Notes: generated by a model from the letters alone, not told the origin. A stretch of DNA of 64,000 nt from Antennarius striatus (GCF_040054535.1 NC_090785.1:12252501-12316500), one strand, 5' to 3'. Shown: positions 54,281-64,000, counted from the stretch's first letter. Translations and numbers: made by a program.

Positions 54281-57200
54281 CATGCGTGCGTGCGTGCGTG
54301 CGTGTGTGTGTGTGTGTGTCTGTGTGTGTGTGTGTATGTGTTTCTAGGATGGAGAGCCTGGGTGCTATGTTTAAAACTGGCCTTTACATCAATGACCTGA
54401 GCATGCACGACTCCAGCAGGGACCTGGTGCTGGCGGGCACGCAGCAGTCAGAGGAGCTCAAAAGAGCTCTCATACAGGTTCAATCTTCTCTGTACAGCAC
54501 CAGCATTTTATTAGTGTTAACAGTTCACGTGTTACTCTGCATAAAGCAATGCTGACTCTTTTCACTACACAGACCCAGCATCACCTGTGGACCAGGGTTG
54601 AAAGAAATAGAATAAACACCTAGAGTTTCATTCTTTGTTCTTCTCATTGTCCTCGCAGGAGCAAAAGAAGTCCAGTAAGCTGGAGGAGAGCATGAAGATG
54701 TTGGACTATGAGATGAAAAAGACTGATGACCTTTTGTACAGGATGATACCCAAGCCAGTGGCTAAAAGACTGCGCAAAGGAGAGCCAGCAGTGAACACTT
54801 GTGAGGTCAGGATTTTAAATAGTGTTGCATACAGTAGATGCCAGAGTTAGCCAGTGATTATTAGTGTGATATAACCAGACACAAATACACTGTTGAATAT
54901 ACTACATTGTTTCATGTCAATTGAAAATATTTTGTCTTGATACGTCTTTTGCTAGTGATTTTCCAAACTGTATAATTACAAAGACCTACGGACAAAATCT
55001 ATATGAAATTATGGGAAGATTCTTTCAGTTATATTCAGAGAGAAATTGGTCCAGGGAGAAACTGAACATCAGGAAGTCCAACACACAGTTATCAAAAGTA
55101 GAGTTTGGAATGACCAGAATTTTAAAAGCTAAGATTCTGATTTGGATTCTGCTTCAGTAGCTGCATTTTACCACTACAGTAACAGAAACTTGAGCACAGG
55201 TGAAATTTAATTTGGAACATGCAGAGTCAAATTGAACATTTCTTTGAAACCCTGCCTAGCTTTATTCACAGGCAAAAACTTAAAATTTTCTTCAGAAATT
55301 CTGAGGATAAGAACAAATATTTGTTTTATGTTCCCTTGTAGAATTTGAATATCCATACTGTTAATACACATATTTGTACATGTTCAGCAGCTGTGGTGTG
55401 TCATTCTAACCATACCGTCTACTATTTGGCATTTTGGGTGTTGTTTTAGGGGATGTCTTGTGGTTTATCTCAACATATCAGTATTTTTGGGCCCTAGATA
55501 TACTTACACATGACTGGTGCTCATTGGATAATTCGACCTCAAATAAACTTATACCTTCACTCTTGACTCGTCCAGTCAAGATCCAATATCTCTGAATTGA
55601 GACCAATGTTACTACAGCTTATCTCTGATACCCCCATTGTAACTAAATTAGTATTAATTGATGAACTATGTAATCACAGATCAATTTCACTACCATTGCT
55701 GCATTTAGCCATGAATTTCAGTGACTATTATTACTGGGAATGTTACTAACACAATCACCAACAATGGCTCACTGGAGCCTACTTTCTGTCACTTCTGTAT
55801 GTGTGCAGAATATCGTGCTACCTGCTCATCATCTTTCTTCTCTTCTCCCAGGTGTTCCCAGACGTGACCATTCTTTTCAGCGACGTTGTGGGATTCACTC
55901 GCATTTGCAGCCACATCACTCCAATGCAAGTGGTCTCCATGCTCAACACCATGTACACACTGTTTGACACGCTCAGTGAGAAGCACCGCGTCTTCAAGGT
56001 TTTAACAGACTTCATTTTGTTAAATTTACTGCATACATTACTGCCGCTTTGTATCAGCTGCTGTACCTGTGTTTATTCAGGTTGAGACTATTGGAGATGC
56101 TTACATGGTTGTAGCTGGGGCTCCGGAGAAGACAAAATATCATGCACACAATATTTGTGACATGGCCCTGGATATGGTTCGCTCCATCGACCACCTGAAA
56201 GACCCCTCCAATGGCAACAATATACAGATTCGTGTTGGTGGGTAAGATGTTCATGGACCAATTTGGTTGTTTATGTCAGTGTTTGACAGCGTAGATTATC
56301 ATCTGTTATTCCTGTTGCAGGAATCCACTCTGGAATGGTTGTTGCAGGTGTGGTGGGTCATAAGATGCCACGTTATGGCCTTCATGGTGACACCGTCCAC
56401 ACTGCATCTGCCATGGAGAGCAACGGAAAAGTAGGAATTGATACTGGAAGAAAGATTATTATTATTCTCGCACAGAATCACCCCTAAAGAAGTAAAGCAT
56501 GATAAAAGTAATCAAAATTGTTTTTTTATTAACTTATCCCTTCCAGGAAATGCATATTCAGCTGAGCAGCGCCACCTATGAACATCTAAAAGGAAGTCAC
56601 TTTATCTTTGAAAGGAGGGGCATCATTACCATCAAGGTCAGGGGTCAGCACTGTTTAACACAACATCTACACCAGCAGCATGCATTTAATGTGATTTGCA
56701 TGCACACAGTATGTATCATTGATCATGTGTGCTTGTCTGAATGCTGCTTACACGTGCCAGTATATGCCATTTAGAAAAAGTCACACAACCCACATGAAAA
56801 TAAAATATTCTATCCATGTATTAGCAATCATTTACTCTATTATAAATATGTCTTGATATACAATCGATATACAATCCTTGGCTCACTGTATCACAGGCAT
56901 AGATAAAAGATCATTTTGTCAGTTGCCCCTCTGTGACCTATAGTGATGTGAAATAAGTAACACAACAGTGAATTATTATTTTACTTGATCCACTTATTGC
57001 GTTTTGGAAGTACAAGCTTCTGAATTTGATTCTAGCAACTCGCACTGGAAGTAATTTTTTTTCATTGTATCGTGCTTTAAGCAATATCCCCTTAATAGAA
57101 CTTTTAAATATGACTACCAGCATATTTTTTCTTTTCCTTTCGGCTTTTCCCTTCAGGGGTCGCCACAGCGAATCAATTGCCTCCATCTAGCCCTGTGCTT

Positions 57201-60200
57201 TGCATCCTCTTCTTTCACACCAACTACCTTCATGTCCTCTTTCTCTACATCCATAAACCTCCTCTTTGGTCTTCCTCTAGGCCTCCTGCCTGGCAGTTCA
57301 AAACTCAGCATCCTGCTACCAATATATTCACTATCTCTCCTCTGGACATGTCCAAACCATATCAGTCTGGCCTCTCTGACTTTATCTCCAAAACCTCTAA
57401 CATGTGCTGTCCCTCTGATGTACTCATTCCTGATCCTATCCTTCCTGGTCACTCCCAAAGAGAACCTCAGCATCTTCATCTCTGCTACCTCCAGCTCTGT
57501 CTCCTGTCTTTTCCTCAGTGACACTGTCTCTAGACCAAACAACATTGCTGGTCTCACCACAGTTTTGTACACCTTTCCTTTCATTTTAGCTGAAACTCTT
57601 CTATCACACATTCACACCTGACACTTTTCTCCACCTGTTCCATCCTGCCTGTACACACTTCTTCACCTCTTTTCCACACTTTCCATTGCTCTGGACTGTT
57701 GACCCTAAGTACTTCAAATCCTCCACCTTCTTGATCTCTTCTCCCTGTAACCTCACTCTTCCACTTGGGTCCCTCTCATTCACACACATGTACTCTGTCT
57801 TACTGCGGCTAACCTTCATTCCTCTCCTTTCCAGGACAAACCTCCACCTCTCTAGCTTCTCCTCCACCTGTTCCCTGCTCTCACTGCAGATCACAATGTC
57901 ATCTGTAAACATCATAGTCCATGGAGATTCCTGTCTAACCTCATCTGTCAGCCTGTCCATCACCATAGCGAACAAGAAGGGGCTCAGAGCTGATCCCTGA
58001 TGCAGTCCCACCTCCACCTTGAACTCCCCTGTCACACCTACAGCACACCTCACCACTGTCTTACAGTCCTCATACATGTCCTGCACCGCTCTAACATACT
58101 TCTCTGCCACTCCAGACTTCCTCATACAATACCACAGTTCCTCTCTGGGCACCCTGTCATAAGCTTTCTCCAGATCTAGAAAAACACAATGCAGCTCCCT
58201 CTGGCCTTCTCTGTACTTCTCTATCAACATCCTCAAAGTAAATACTGCATCTGTAGTACTCTTTTTTTTGCATGAACTCATACTGCTGCTCACAAATGCT
58301 CACTTCTGCCCTTAGTCTAGCTTCCACTACTCTTTCCCATAACTTCATTGTATGGCTCATCATCTTTATTCCTCTGCAGTTGCCACAACTCTGCACATCT
58401 CCCTTGTTCTTAAAAATGGGTACCAGCACACTTCTCCATTCCTCAGGCATCTTCTCACTATCTAAGATCCTGTTGAACAACCCAGTCAGAAACTCTACTG
58501 TCACCTCTCCTAGACACTTCCAAACCTCTACAGGTATATCATCAGGCCCGACTGCATTTCCACTCTTCATTCTCTTCAGTGTCCTCCTCACTTCATCCTG
58601 ACTAATCTTTGCTACTTCCTGGTTCACTGCAGTTGCGTCTTCTAGTCTTTGTTCTCTCTCATTTTCCACGTTCATCAACTCTTCAAAGTACTCTTTCCAT
58701 CTTCCCATCACACTACTGGCACCTGTCAATAGACTTCCATCCCTATCCTTAATCACCCTAACCTGCTGCACGTCCTTCCCATCTCTGTCTCTGTCTTGCC
58801 AACCTGTATAGATCAGTTTCTCCCTCCTTACTGTCCAACCTAGCAAACAAGTCATCACAAGCTTCTTGTTTGGCCTTTGCTACCTCGACCTTCACCTTAC
58901 GCTGCATCTCCCTGTACTCCTGTCTACTCTCCTCAGTCCTCTCAGTGTCCCACTTCCTCTTAGCTAACCTCTTTCTCTGTACATTCCTGTACCTCCTCAT
59001 TCCACCAAGTCTCCTTATCTACTTTCCTTCCAGATGACACACCAAGTACTCTCCTACCTGTCTCCCTGATCTCATTAGCTGTAGTTGTCCAGTCATCTGG
59101 AAGCACCTCCTGACCACCCAGAGCTTGTCTTAACTCCTTCCTAAAAGTCATGCAACACTCTTCCTTTTTTAGCTTCCACCATTTCGTCTTCTGCTCTGCC
59201 TTTGTCCTCTTCATCTTCCTCACCACCAGAGTCATCCTACACACCACCATCCTATGCTGTTTGGCTACACTCTCGCCTACCACTACTTTGCAGTCACTGA
59301 TCTCCTTCAGGTTACACCGTCTACACAAGATGTAGTCTACCTGTGTGCTCCTACCATCACTCTTATAGGTCACCCTATGTTCCTGCCTCTTCTGGAAGAA
59401 AGTATTCACTATAGCCATTTCCATCCTTTTTGCAAAGTCAACTACCATCTGTCCTTCTGCGTTCCTCTCCTGGATACCAAACCTGCCCATCACCTCCTCA
59501 TCACCTCTGTTTCCTGCACCAACATGTTCTCTGAAGTCTCCATCAATGACAACTCTCTCACTTCTAGGCATGCTCTGCATCACTTCATCAAAGTGCGAAC
59601 GCACTTTCCTCCTCTCTTTCTTAGACCAACAGTAATCCAATTTCCACCGGCGCCCTGTAGGTCAACAGCGCCGACGGCGGTCGTTGTTAACCCGGGCCTC
59701 GACCGATCCGGTATAGAAGTCATAGGTTTGATTCGCAACTTTGATTTGGCAAAAGTTTACGCCGGATGCCATTCCTGATGCAACCCTCTGTATTTATCCG
59801 GGCTTGGGACCGGCACAATAAGACACTGGCTTGTGTCCTCTTGCGGCTACATTGTGACTACCAGAATACTATTTTTCACTAATGCTACCATTTGACTACT
59901 CCTACTATTGGAACAAACCTGCCTCCAGAGAAACACACCAATACTGGCAAACACGTAATCTCCTTGGCAGAGGCAAAAACTGAAAACGGGCAGAAAAAAA
60001 TGAGAAAACTGTGGATATTTCAGAAAAACTTTCTGCTTTGAAGACTTGACAGGTAAACAGTTCAATTAATCACAGGTGGGGGTACACAAGAAAGGGCGGT
60101 GTGAGATTTATCATTTAATGAAGTATGTGATTGTATTCAGAGCATTTTTTCAGAAGCAGGTTGTGTGTAAAAAAACTATAACTTTTAAGGTCTTTGCTCT

Positions 60201-61270
60201 GCATGTTCCACATAGGGTTCATTCAAAGCTCTTAATTACAGCTTACTTGTTCATTTGCCAGTCTTTTTTATCATAGGGTCTAAATATGAGGCTGTATTTT
60301 CATGGCAGAAAATCGATTCACTAAGGTTTCTCAGGCAGCTGATGGCAAGGGTCAATCTCAAGAAAGCAAGACTCACTTTTCATCAGCCACTTTTAACTAC
60401 TGAGACTACCATTCTGTTTCCATCATGAAAGAAACTGTAGATAAAATGTGTCATTGAATATTCCTACATGTGCCAGGAACCCTTACGCTCAAAGCTAAAT
60501 TTATAATGTTTTTTTTCTCTTGTCCACTTTTAGGGGAACGTTGAAATTGAGACGTACTGGCTAAAAGGAAAGAGAGACAAAGACGGTAATGCTCAGGCAG
60601 CTTGTCCTCAGTTTGAGACCCAGACCATCAGTAAAGCCATCACCAAGGCCACCTTATCCAGCCCTGAAGCAACAGGGGATGAGGAGGGACAGGTAAAAAT
60701 TCAACTAATATATGTTTTAATGACATTCATTGTCATTTGCTTCAACATAAGCATCATTATCCCCGGTTCCTTGACTCTCCCTAAAATATTACCCTCAGGT
60801 TTTTCCAGGGGTTGCAGGGGAGGCTGAAGATGATGTTAAGTCTATTCGCTCCCATCGTATGAAGATGGAGATTTCAGGCCATTCTCTGGAGGAGTCAATG
60901 GAGGATTGCCACGTGGAGGAGATGACGGTTCAAAAGGTGAGAAGTGTGTCTAAACTTGTTGATTGTTGAATGTTTAATGACTTCTGATTGAACTCAAACT
61001 ACTTATATTTTCTGTTTTAAAGCCTGTCAGTGTGGTTCCCTTCTTTGGTTACCATAAGCTATTTTTACATTTAGTGTGTTGTTATCAGTATGATGAATTG
61101 AGCTGTTCCTTCCTTAGTCCCACTATAAGGATGCTTTGCAGGACGGCCTGCAGGACCCTCACCTGGGAATGGACTCACCTAAGTTTGATGGGAGAGACTC
61201 CATCATGGAGTCTTGTGATAGCTCCTGTGACTCCCGCTGCTCCAAGAGTGCCATGTGCACTGTATCATAA
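48727..61270 (+). CDS. Atypical soluble guanylate cyclase, Gyc-88E-like (H-NOX / PAS / coiled coil / cyclase)
   Basis: Eighteen exons join in phase: 48727-48846, 49029-49169, 49854-49993, 50082-50216, 51076-51199, 51295-51414, 51488-51572, 52262-52348, 53620-53737, 54348-54477, 54659-54805, 55852-55998, 56081-56237, 56321-56430, 56547-56636, 60534-60692, 60799-60936, 61118-61270. They give 766 aa. An in-frame TAA lies 24 nt before the ATG. Residues 1-185 are an H-NOX heme domain with proximal H104 and Y133-x-S135-x-R137. About 225-420 is the PAS-like H-NOXA domain ([20 protein letters not shown]). About 425-447 is a coiled-coil linker. About 450-632 is the class III cyclase, with metal residues D460 and D504 and purine-selecting E500. 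Usual Cys, Asn, Arg and Lys catalytic positions are G570, H577, A581 and N619. The tail ends CTVS. The domain architecture and blocks resemble insect Gyc-88E more than vertebrate beta1, so I call it an atypical, possibly O2-sensing subunit; fish gucy1b2 is the alternative name to test. Confidence 0.92.
50217..50268. repeat. (CA)n repeat directly at the exon 4 donor of the cyclase
   Basis: The intron begins GTACACACGCACACAC, so the splice donor is itself the first unit of a CA tract of about 50 bp. Confidence 0.92.
50403..50680 (+). mobile_element. Diverged tRNA-derived SINE in cyclase intron 4
   Basis: GGCGGCACGGTGCCGGAGTGGGTAGCG head with a decayed box B (GGTTCACATCCC), the family body, and a GAATGAATG tail. 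It is older than the copy at 26913 judging by the number of differences. Confidence 0.8.
53315..53430 (-). repeat. Degenerate second-family SINE tail in cyclase intron 8
   Basis: TGGTTTGATCCCCGAAGGGAAATTAAG followed by GAGTACAGGCCCCTGTATC matches the tail half of the element at 39465. Confidence 0.45.
54225..54340. repeat. (TG)n/(CGTG)n repeat directly upstream of cyclase exon 10
   Basis: Compound TG tract of about 115 bp that runs to within 8 nt of the exon 10 acceptor (TTTCTAG then GATGGAG at 54348). It replaces the usual polypyrimidine tract. Confidence 0.95.
57111..59864 (-). mobile_element. RTE-like non-LTR retrotransposon, antisense in cyclase intron 15
   Basis: The element body is 57121-59854 with identical 10-bp flanks TGACTACCAG at 57111-57120 and 59855-59864. 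On the minus strand it has a GC-rich 5' leader (about 59854-59640), the end of an endonuclease domain, a reverse transcriptase, and a 3' end GGCGACCCCTGAAGGGAAAAG with a short A-rich tail. The coding is split over at least five frames: 59640-58960, 59000-58758, 58858-58157, 58293-57604 and 57611-57153. The 5' leader runs straight into the end of the endonuclease, so its first part is deleted. Both ends are present, so this was a full-length insertion that decayed afterwards. Confidence 0.88.
57153..59640 (-). pseudogene. Broken endonuclease/reverse transcriptase of the RTE-like LINE
   Basis: Recognisable blocks in order are [20 protein letters not shown] and THVDY-like endonuclease residues ([11 protein letters not shown]), [58 protein letters not shown], and [16 protein letters not shown] at the polymerase active site. 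The C-terminal [15 protein letters not shown] follows. The usual F/Y-A-D-D reads F-T-D-D here, and there are at least four frameshifts. It cannot make an active protein. Confidence 0.85.
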
Positions 61271-61868
61271 ATGAAAGTTCATGATAGTAGTATTGTTTCT
61301 AAAGCACTTCTCTTTTCTTTTTGTACAACTCACTCCCAGCGTGGAATATAGTCCAGATGCCAGACAGGAATGCAGTTTTGCTGTTATTTTTGCCATTTTG
61401 GAGAAGTTTTTGCCCTGATTTTGTCTACGGACCTGTTGTTTGTACATGGACTATTAATGTTTGAAATATTTAGTTGCCTCATGTTGTGTTATTTCGCACA
61501 ACATTGCTTATTAACCTCTGATAATGGAAAAAATAAGTCACGTTTGCTTTTTGTAATTCACACTATGATCAACTACCTTAGAGCTTCAGAAGTCTTAAAA
61601 TCAGCAGCCACTTTTTCAACTGTGCCTCACATCCGTCACCTCAAAGCCATCGCCACTAATTGCCAATTTTGCAGTAACTTGTATTACATGATTTAGTACA
61701 CAGTTCAGCCACACAATTCAGCTGCACACAAACTCAGTGAGTTCTTGCACCGTTTGCTCTGTTCCACCTCATAGATTTGAAATGTTCACCTAAATCCTTG
61801 TTTACAGCAGACTTGTCAGGTACACAACACCATGGCAGCATGTAAATACTTGTCAACCAAGTGGTGGG

Positions 61869-61874
61869 AATAAA
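61869..61874 (+). terminator. Polyadenylation signal of the guanylate cyclase
   Basis: AATAAA about 600 bp after the stop, followed at 61903-61922 by a GT-rich element (GTTTGTTGTTTTTGTTGT). This is a textbook arrangement for cleavage near 61890. Confidence 0.75.
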
Positions 61875-61899
61875 GCAAAATAACTGCTGAACCATGAGT

Positions 61900-62208
61900 A
61901 AATCAGTTTGTTGTTTTTGTTGTCACCAACACACCACAGTATTCAGACTCACAAATACATTTTACTTCACCTGTAAACAACTGTACATAAGATATGTTTT
62001 TAAATTGTATCTCTGAGCTACTTGACATGCATTAGTATGTATCTGCATCTCTACGAAAAAATATAACATAATCCTTTCATGTCCTTGAATTTTAGCTTAG
62101 CTTATTGTCTAGTGTAAAAAAAAATCAATATCAAAGAAACATGAGCTAAAGTAAACTTAAAATAAATACAGTGGTGGACAGTCAATATTACCAGTCGAGT
62201 TTTTTCAG
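61900..62208. other. Intergenic stretch between convergent genes
   Basis: Unique AT-rich sequence between the cyclase poly(A) site and the minus-strand membrane-protein gene, presumably including the latter's 3' UTR. No repeat or RNA gene seen. Confidence 0.6.
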
Positions 62209-62547
62209 TTAGATCATGTGCCCGAGTGACTGATTATCAGAAGAACTGCACTTGTAGGTGGCGTCCTCACGTTCCAGGCTGCACCTGTTGGCACTCTGCA
62301 TGTCTTTAGGTGATGAACCAATGGAGCAGTGGAAGCAGAAGGCATACAGGAGGGCAAGCAGCAGCAGGAGGCAGACCACACAAAAAATGATTACGATCAA
62401 GATAGTGTGTATTTGCATGTGCACCTCCTCCCATGGGAGCAGCGTTGTTGTGGTCAGCAGCTTGGAGGTAGTTGGGGTAGAATTAAAACTGGGTGGAAAA
62501 GTCACTGTGGGTAACTTCATGGCAACCAAGTGGGTGACTTCAGGCAT
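62209..62547 (-). CDS. Unrecognised 112-aa single-pass membrane protein
   Basis: A single open frame starts at the first ATG after an in-frame TAA. That TAA is inside the same exon, whose acceptor (TTTATCTATGCAG) lies at about 62620, so the coding seems to be in one exon behind at least one 5' UTR exon. There is no signal peptide. Residues 13-37 are Thr/Ser/Pro-rich with an N22-S-T sequon. Residues 48-70 are a strong transmembrane helix (THTILIV then FCVVCLLLLLALLYAF). A Cys-containing juxtamembrane segment (FCFHCS) and a 36-residue polar C-terminus follow. This predicts an N-out, C-in small membrane protein with possible O-glycosylation outside and palmitoylation inside. I do not recognise the family. 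Chance cannot be excluded, but the ordered topology argues for a real gene. Confidence 0.55.
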   Translation of the reverse strand: MPEVTHLVAMKLPTVTFPPSFNSTPTTSKLLTTTTLLPWEEVHMQIHTILIVIIFCVVCLLLLLALLYAFCFHCSIGSSPKDMQSANRCSLEREDATYKCSSSDNQSLGHMI

Positions 62548-62758
62548 GATCCGGGGATGTGCACCCTCAGGATGTTGGGAATACTTCGTTGCTGCTGCTT
62601 ACTTGGTTTGCCACCTGCATAGATAAACAGATTAATAGAATGCAATATATTTTCAAGAGGAATTAAAGGTAATTATTTCAAATGATGAAGGAACTTACAA
62701 ATTTCAACACATTATAATTTCTGTGCAACAGTATACCACAAACTTAATACTGTATTAG
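62548..62758 (-). other. 5' UTR side of the membrane-protein gene
   Basis: It contains the exon's 5' UTR up to the candidate acceptor near 62620 and then intron-like sequence. A candidate upstream UTR exon ends at 62983 with donor CCAG-GTACGG on the minus strand. Confidence 0.35.
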
Positions 62759-62769
62759 TGAATTTAGCA

Positions 62770-62891
62770 CCGCGGTGCACTGGCGTTGTGCCCGGTGTGT
62801 CCCCCGCCTCATGCCCTATGCCAGCTGAGTTAGGCTCCAGCTCCCCGTGACCCGCTACGACGGATGAAGCAGCAGAAAATGAATGAATGAA
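62770..62891 (+). mobile_element. 5'-truncated SINE copy with 11-bp target-site duplication
   Basis: Only the 3' third of the SINE is present (GCGGTGCACTGGCGTTGTGCCC to the (GAAT)n tail). It is flanked by identical TGAATTTAGCA at 62759-62769 and 62892-62902. Confidence 0.88.
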
Positions 62892-62983
62892 TGAATTTAG
62901 CAACATCCCTGAAGTTTTACAAAATTAGGAGGCTGAATTTCCTCACAGACGATCAAATGCAGACTCGGTCTTTTGTCCGTACC

Positions 62984-64000
62984 TGGAATGAGCTGTTTTC
63001 CAGCCTCTGAGCAGGTCTCAGGATTCCTTTTGATGAACACAGCTTGGGAAAATGAAAGAAATGGAGGACAAGAGAGAGTGCTGGTGTACTGAAGAAGAGC
63101 GGTGGCAGACCATGAATAAGCTTGAGAGGGTTGCCATGGCAACTACTGCTGAGGGGCCACTAGCTTGGAGGTGACATCATGTCAATATGAATATGTCTTC
63201 AATCTTTCTCATTAGGGGACTTTAAGAGGTGGTAATGACCAATGGTGAATTTGATGGAAATAAGCACAAAACAAATACCATAACGCTGCCACAGAAATTA
63301 CTTTAAAACAAAGCTAATTCATCCAGAAAGTAGTGTTCATCTTAAACTGTGCAAAATTATAGTATGGGGCCACTGAAAACTGAACTTAGGGATAATGTTT
63401 TGGAGACTGTAGAGCGTGTAAAAGCAGTTTTGTTTTGAAGAGCACAGCCTCCTCATCAGTTCTGAGACTAAGCAGCCTCTCTAATACTGCCCCCCATCGG
63501 TACCAACAGCACCAACAATCAAAGCATGTCTCCAGCCCAGCCTCTGCACCCTCTGGTCTCTGTCAAACAGCCATAAGGATTCTTTAGCACAAGTTTTAAA
63601 TGACTCTACACCCTCTGCTGTGCTGTTTCACAGTGATGCCAAAATTTTTGCAGGATTTACACCAAATTTCAGTTGGTATGGTGATGCCAAAGTATTTCTT
63701 CTTTTTAGTAGCATCTACAGCAAGTACACTAGAGAAATGCTTTCCCTCTCAACACAAAATGCAAGACAACAGAACAAAGGAAAAAAAAAAGAATTACCAT
63801 AATTTAATGTAAAAGAGGACACAGGACAAAGCCTGCCAGCTGATTTGATTTTAGAGTGCTTTCAGATGGTTAATTACAGCTCCAGACAACAGACACAAAA
63901 GATCCATTAAATCCAACTGCAGCTGAGAAGAGTCTGAAGCTAAGATTCGTCCTAAAGGTAAAAATGTGGAGCAGGACCACATGGCTGTGTGAGCCATCAA
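62984..64000. other. Right-end region without recognised genes
   Basis: Apart from the possible 5' UTR exon of the minus-strand membrane-protein gene near 62984-63100, I see only unique AT-rich sequence with short open frames lacking family features. Confidence 0.5.

Noticed and set aside
56238..56245. Alternative donor GTAAGA eight nt downstream for cyclase exon 13
   Set aside because: Although closer to consensus, it would shift the frame before the conserved [10 protein letters not shown] block. The GTGGGT donor at 56238 keeps the phase.
57177..58601. Several plus-strand frames of 100-130 aa, rich in Ser, Pro and Leu
   Set aside because: They are reverse-strand shadows of the LINE reverse transcriptase.

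Overview
The window is nuclear DNA from a teleost fish. Its genes are split by GT-AG introns, it carries long CA/TG microsatellites, and its interspersed repeats are of fish type: a tRNA-derived SINE, an RTE-like LINE, a Tc1 relic and hAT-like relics. No species is assigned. Gene identities come from reading exons by eye and checking that splice phases join; no database search was run.

Layout. (1) 1-32.6 kb, minus strand: the 5' part of a heparan-sulfate N-deacetylase/N-sulfotransferase gene, ndst1 type. The second visible coding exon (1-229) runs off the left edge, the first coding exon is 2254-2799, and a CpG-rich promoter with a likely untranslated first exon lies near 32.3 kb. The roughly 29 kb first intron holds a LINE 3' fragment, a Tc1/mariner relic, SINE copies and microsatellites. 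(2) 34.9-41.4 kb, plus strand: a complete rbm22 gene (11 coding exons, 427 aa), a spliceosomal zinc-finger/RRM protein. (3) 41.3-47.1 kb, minus strand: a complete myozenin gene, probably myoz3 (6 coding exons, 267 aa), tail to tail with rbm22. (4) 48.7-61.9 kb, plus strand: an 18-exon gene for a 766-aa atypical soluble guanylate cyclase (H-NOX, PAS-like, coiled coil, cyclase) of the invertebrate Gyc-88E type. (5) 62.2-62.5 kb, minus strand: a 112-aa single-pass membrane protein that I do not recognise.

The block resembles human 5q33.1, where NDST1, MYOZ3 and RBM22 are neighbours, but with local rearrangement. The cyclase sits beyond the myozenin gene.

The cyclase is the most interesting object. 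Its heme pocket keeps the proximal His and the YxSxR motif and has a Tyr at the position linked to O2 binding. Its cyclase domain keeps both metal-binding Asp residues and the purine-selecting Glu, but has lost the Cys, Asn, Arg and Lys that normally complete the active site. It ends in CTVS, a possible prenylation box, after three spaced cysteines. These features suggest a membrane-tethered gas-sensing subunit that needs a partner to make cGMP.
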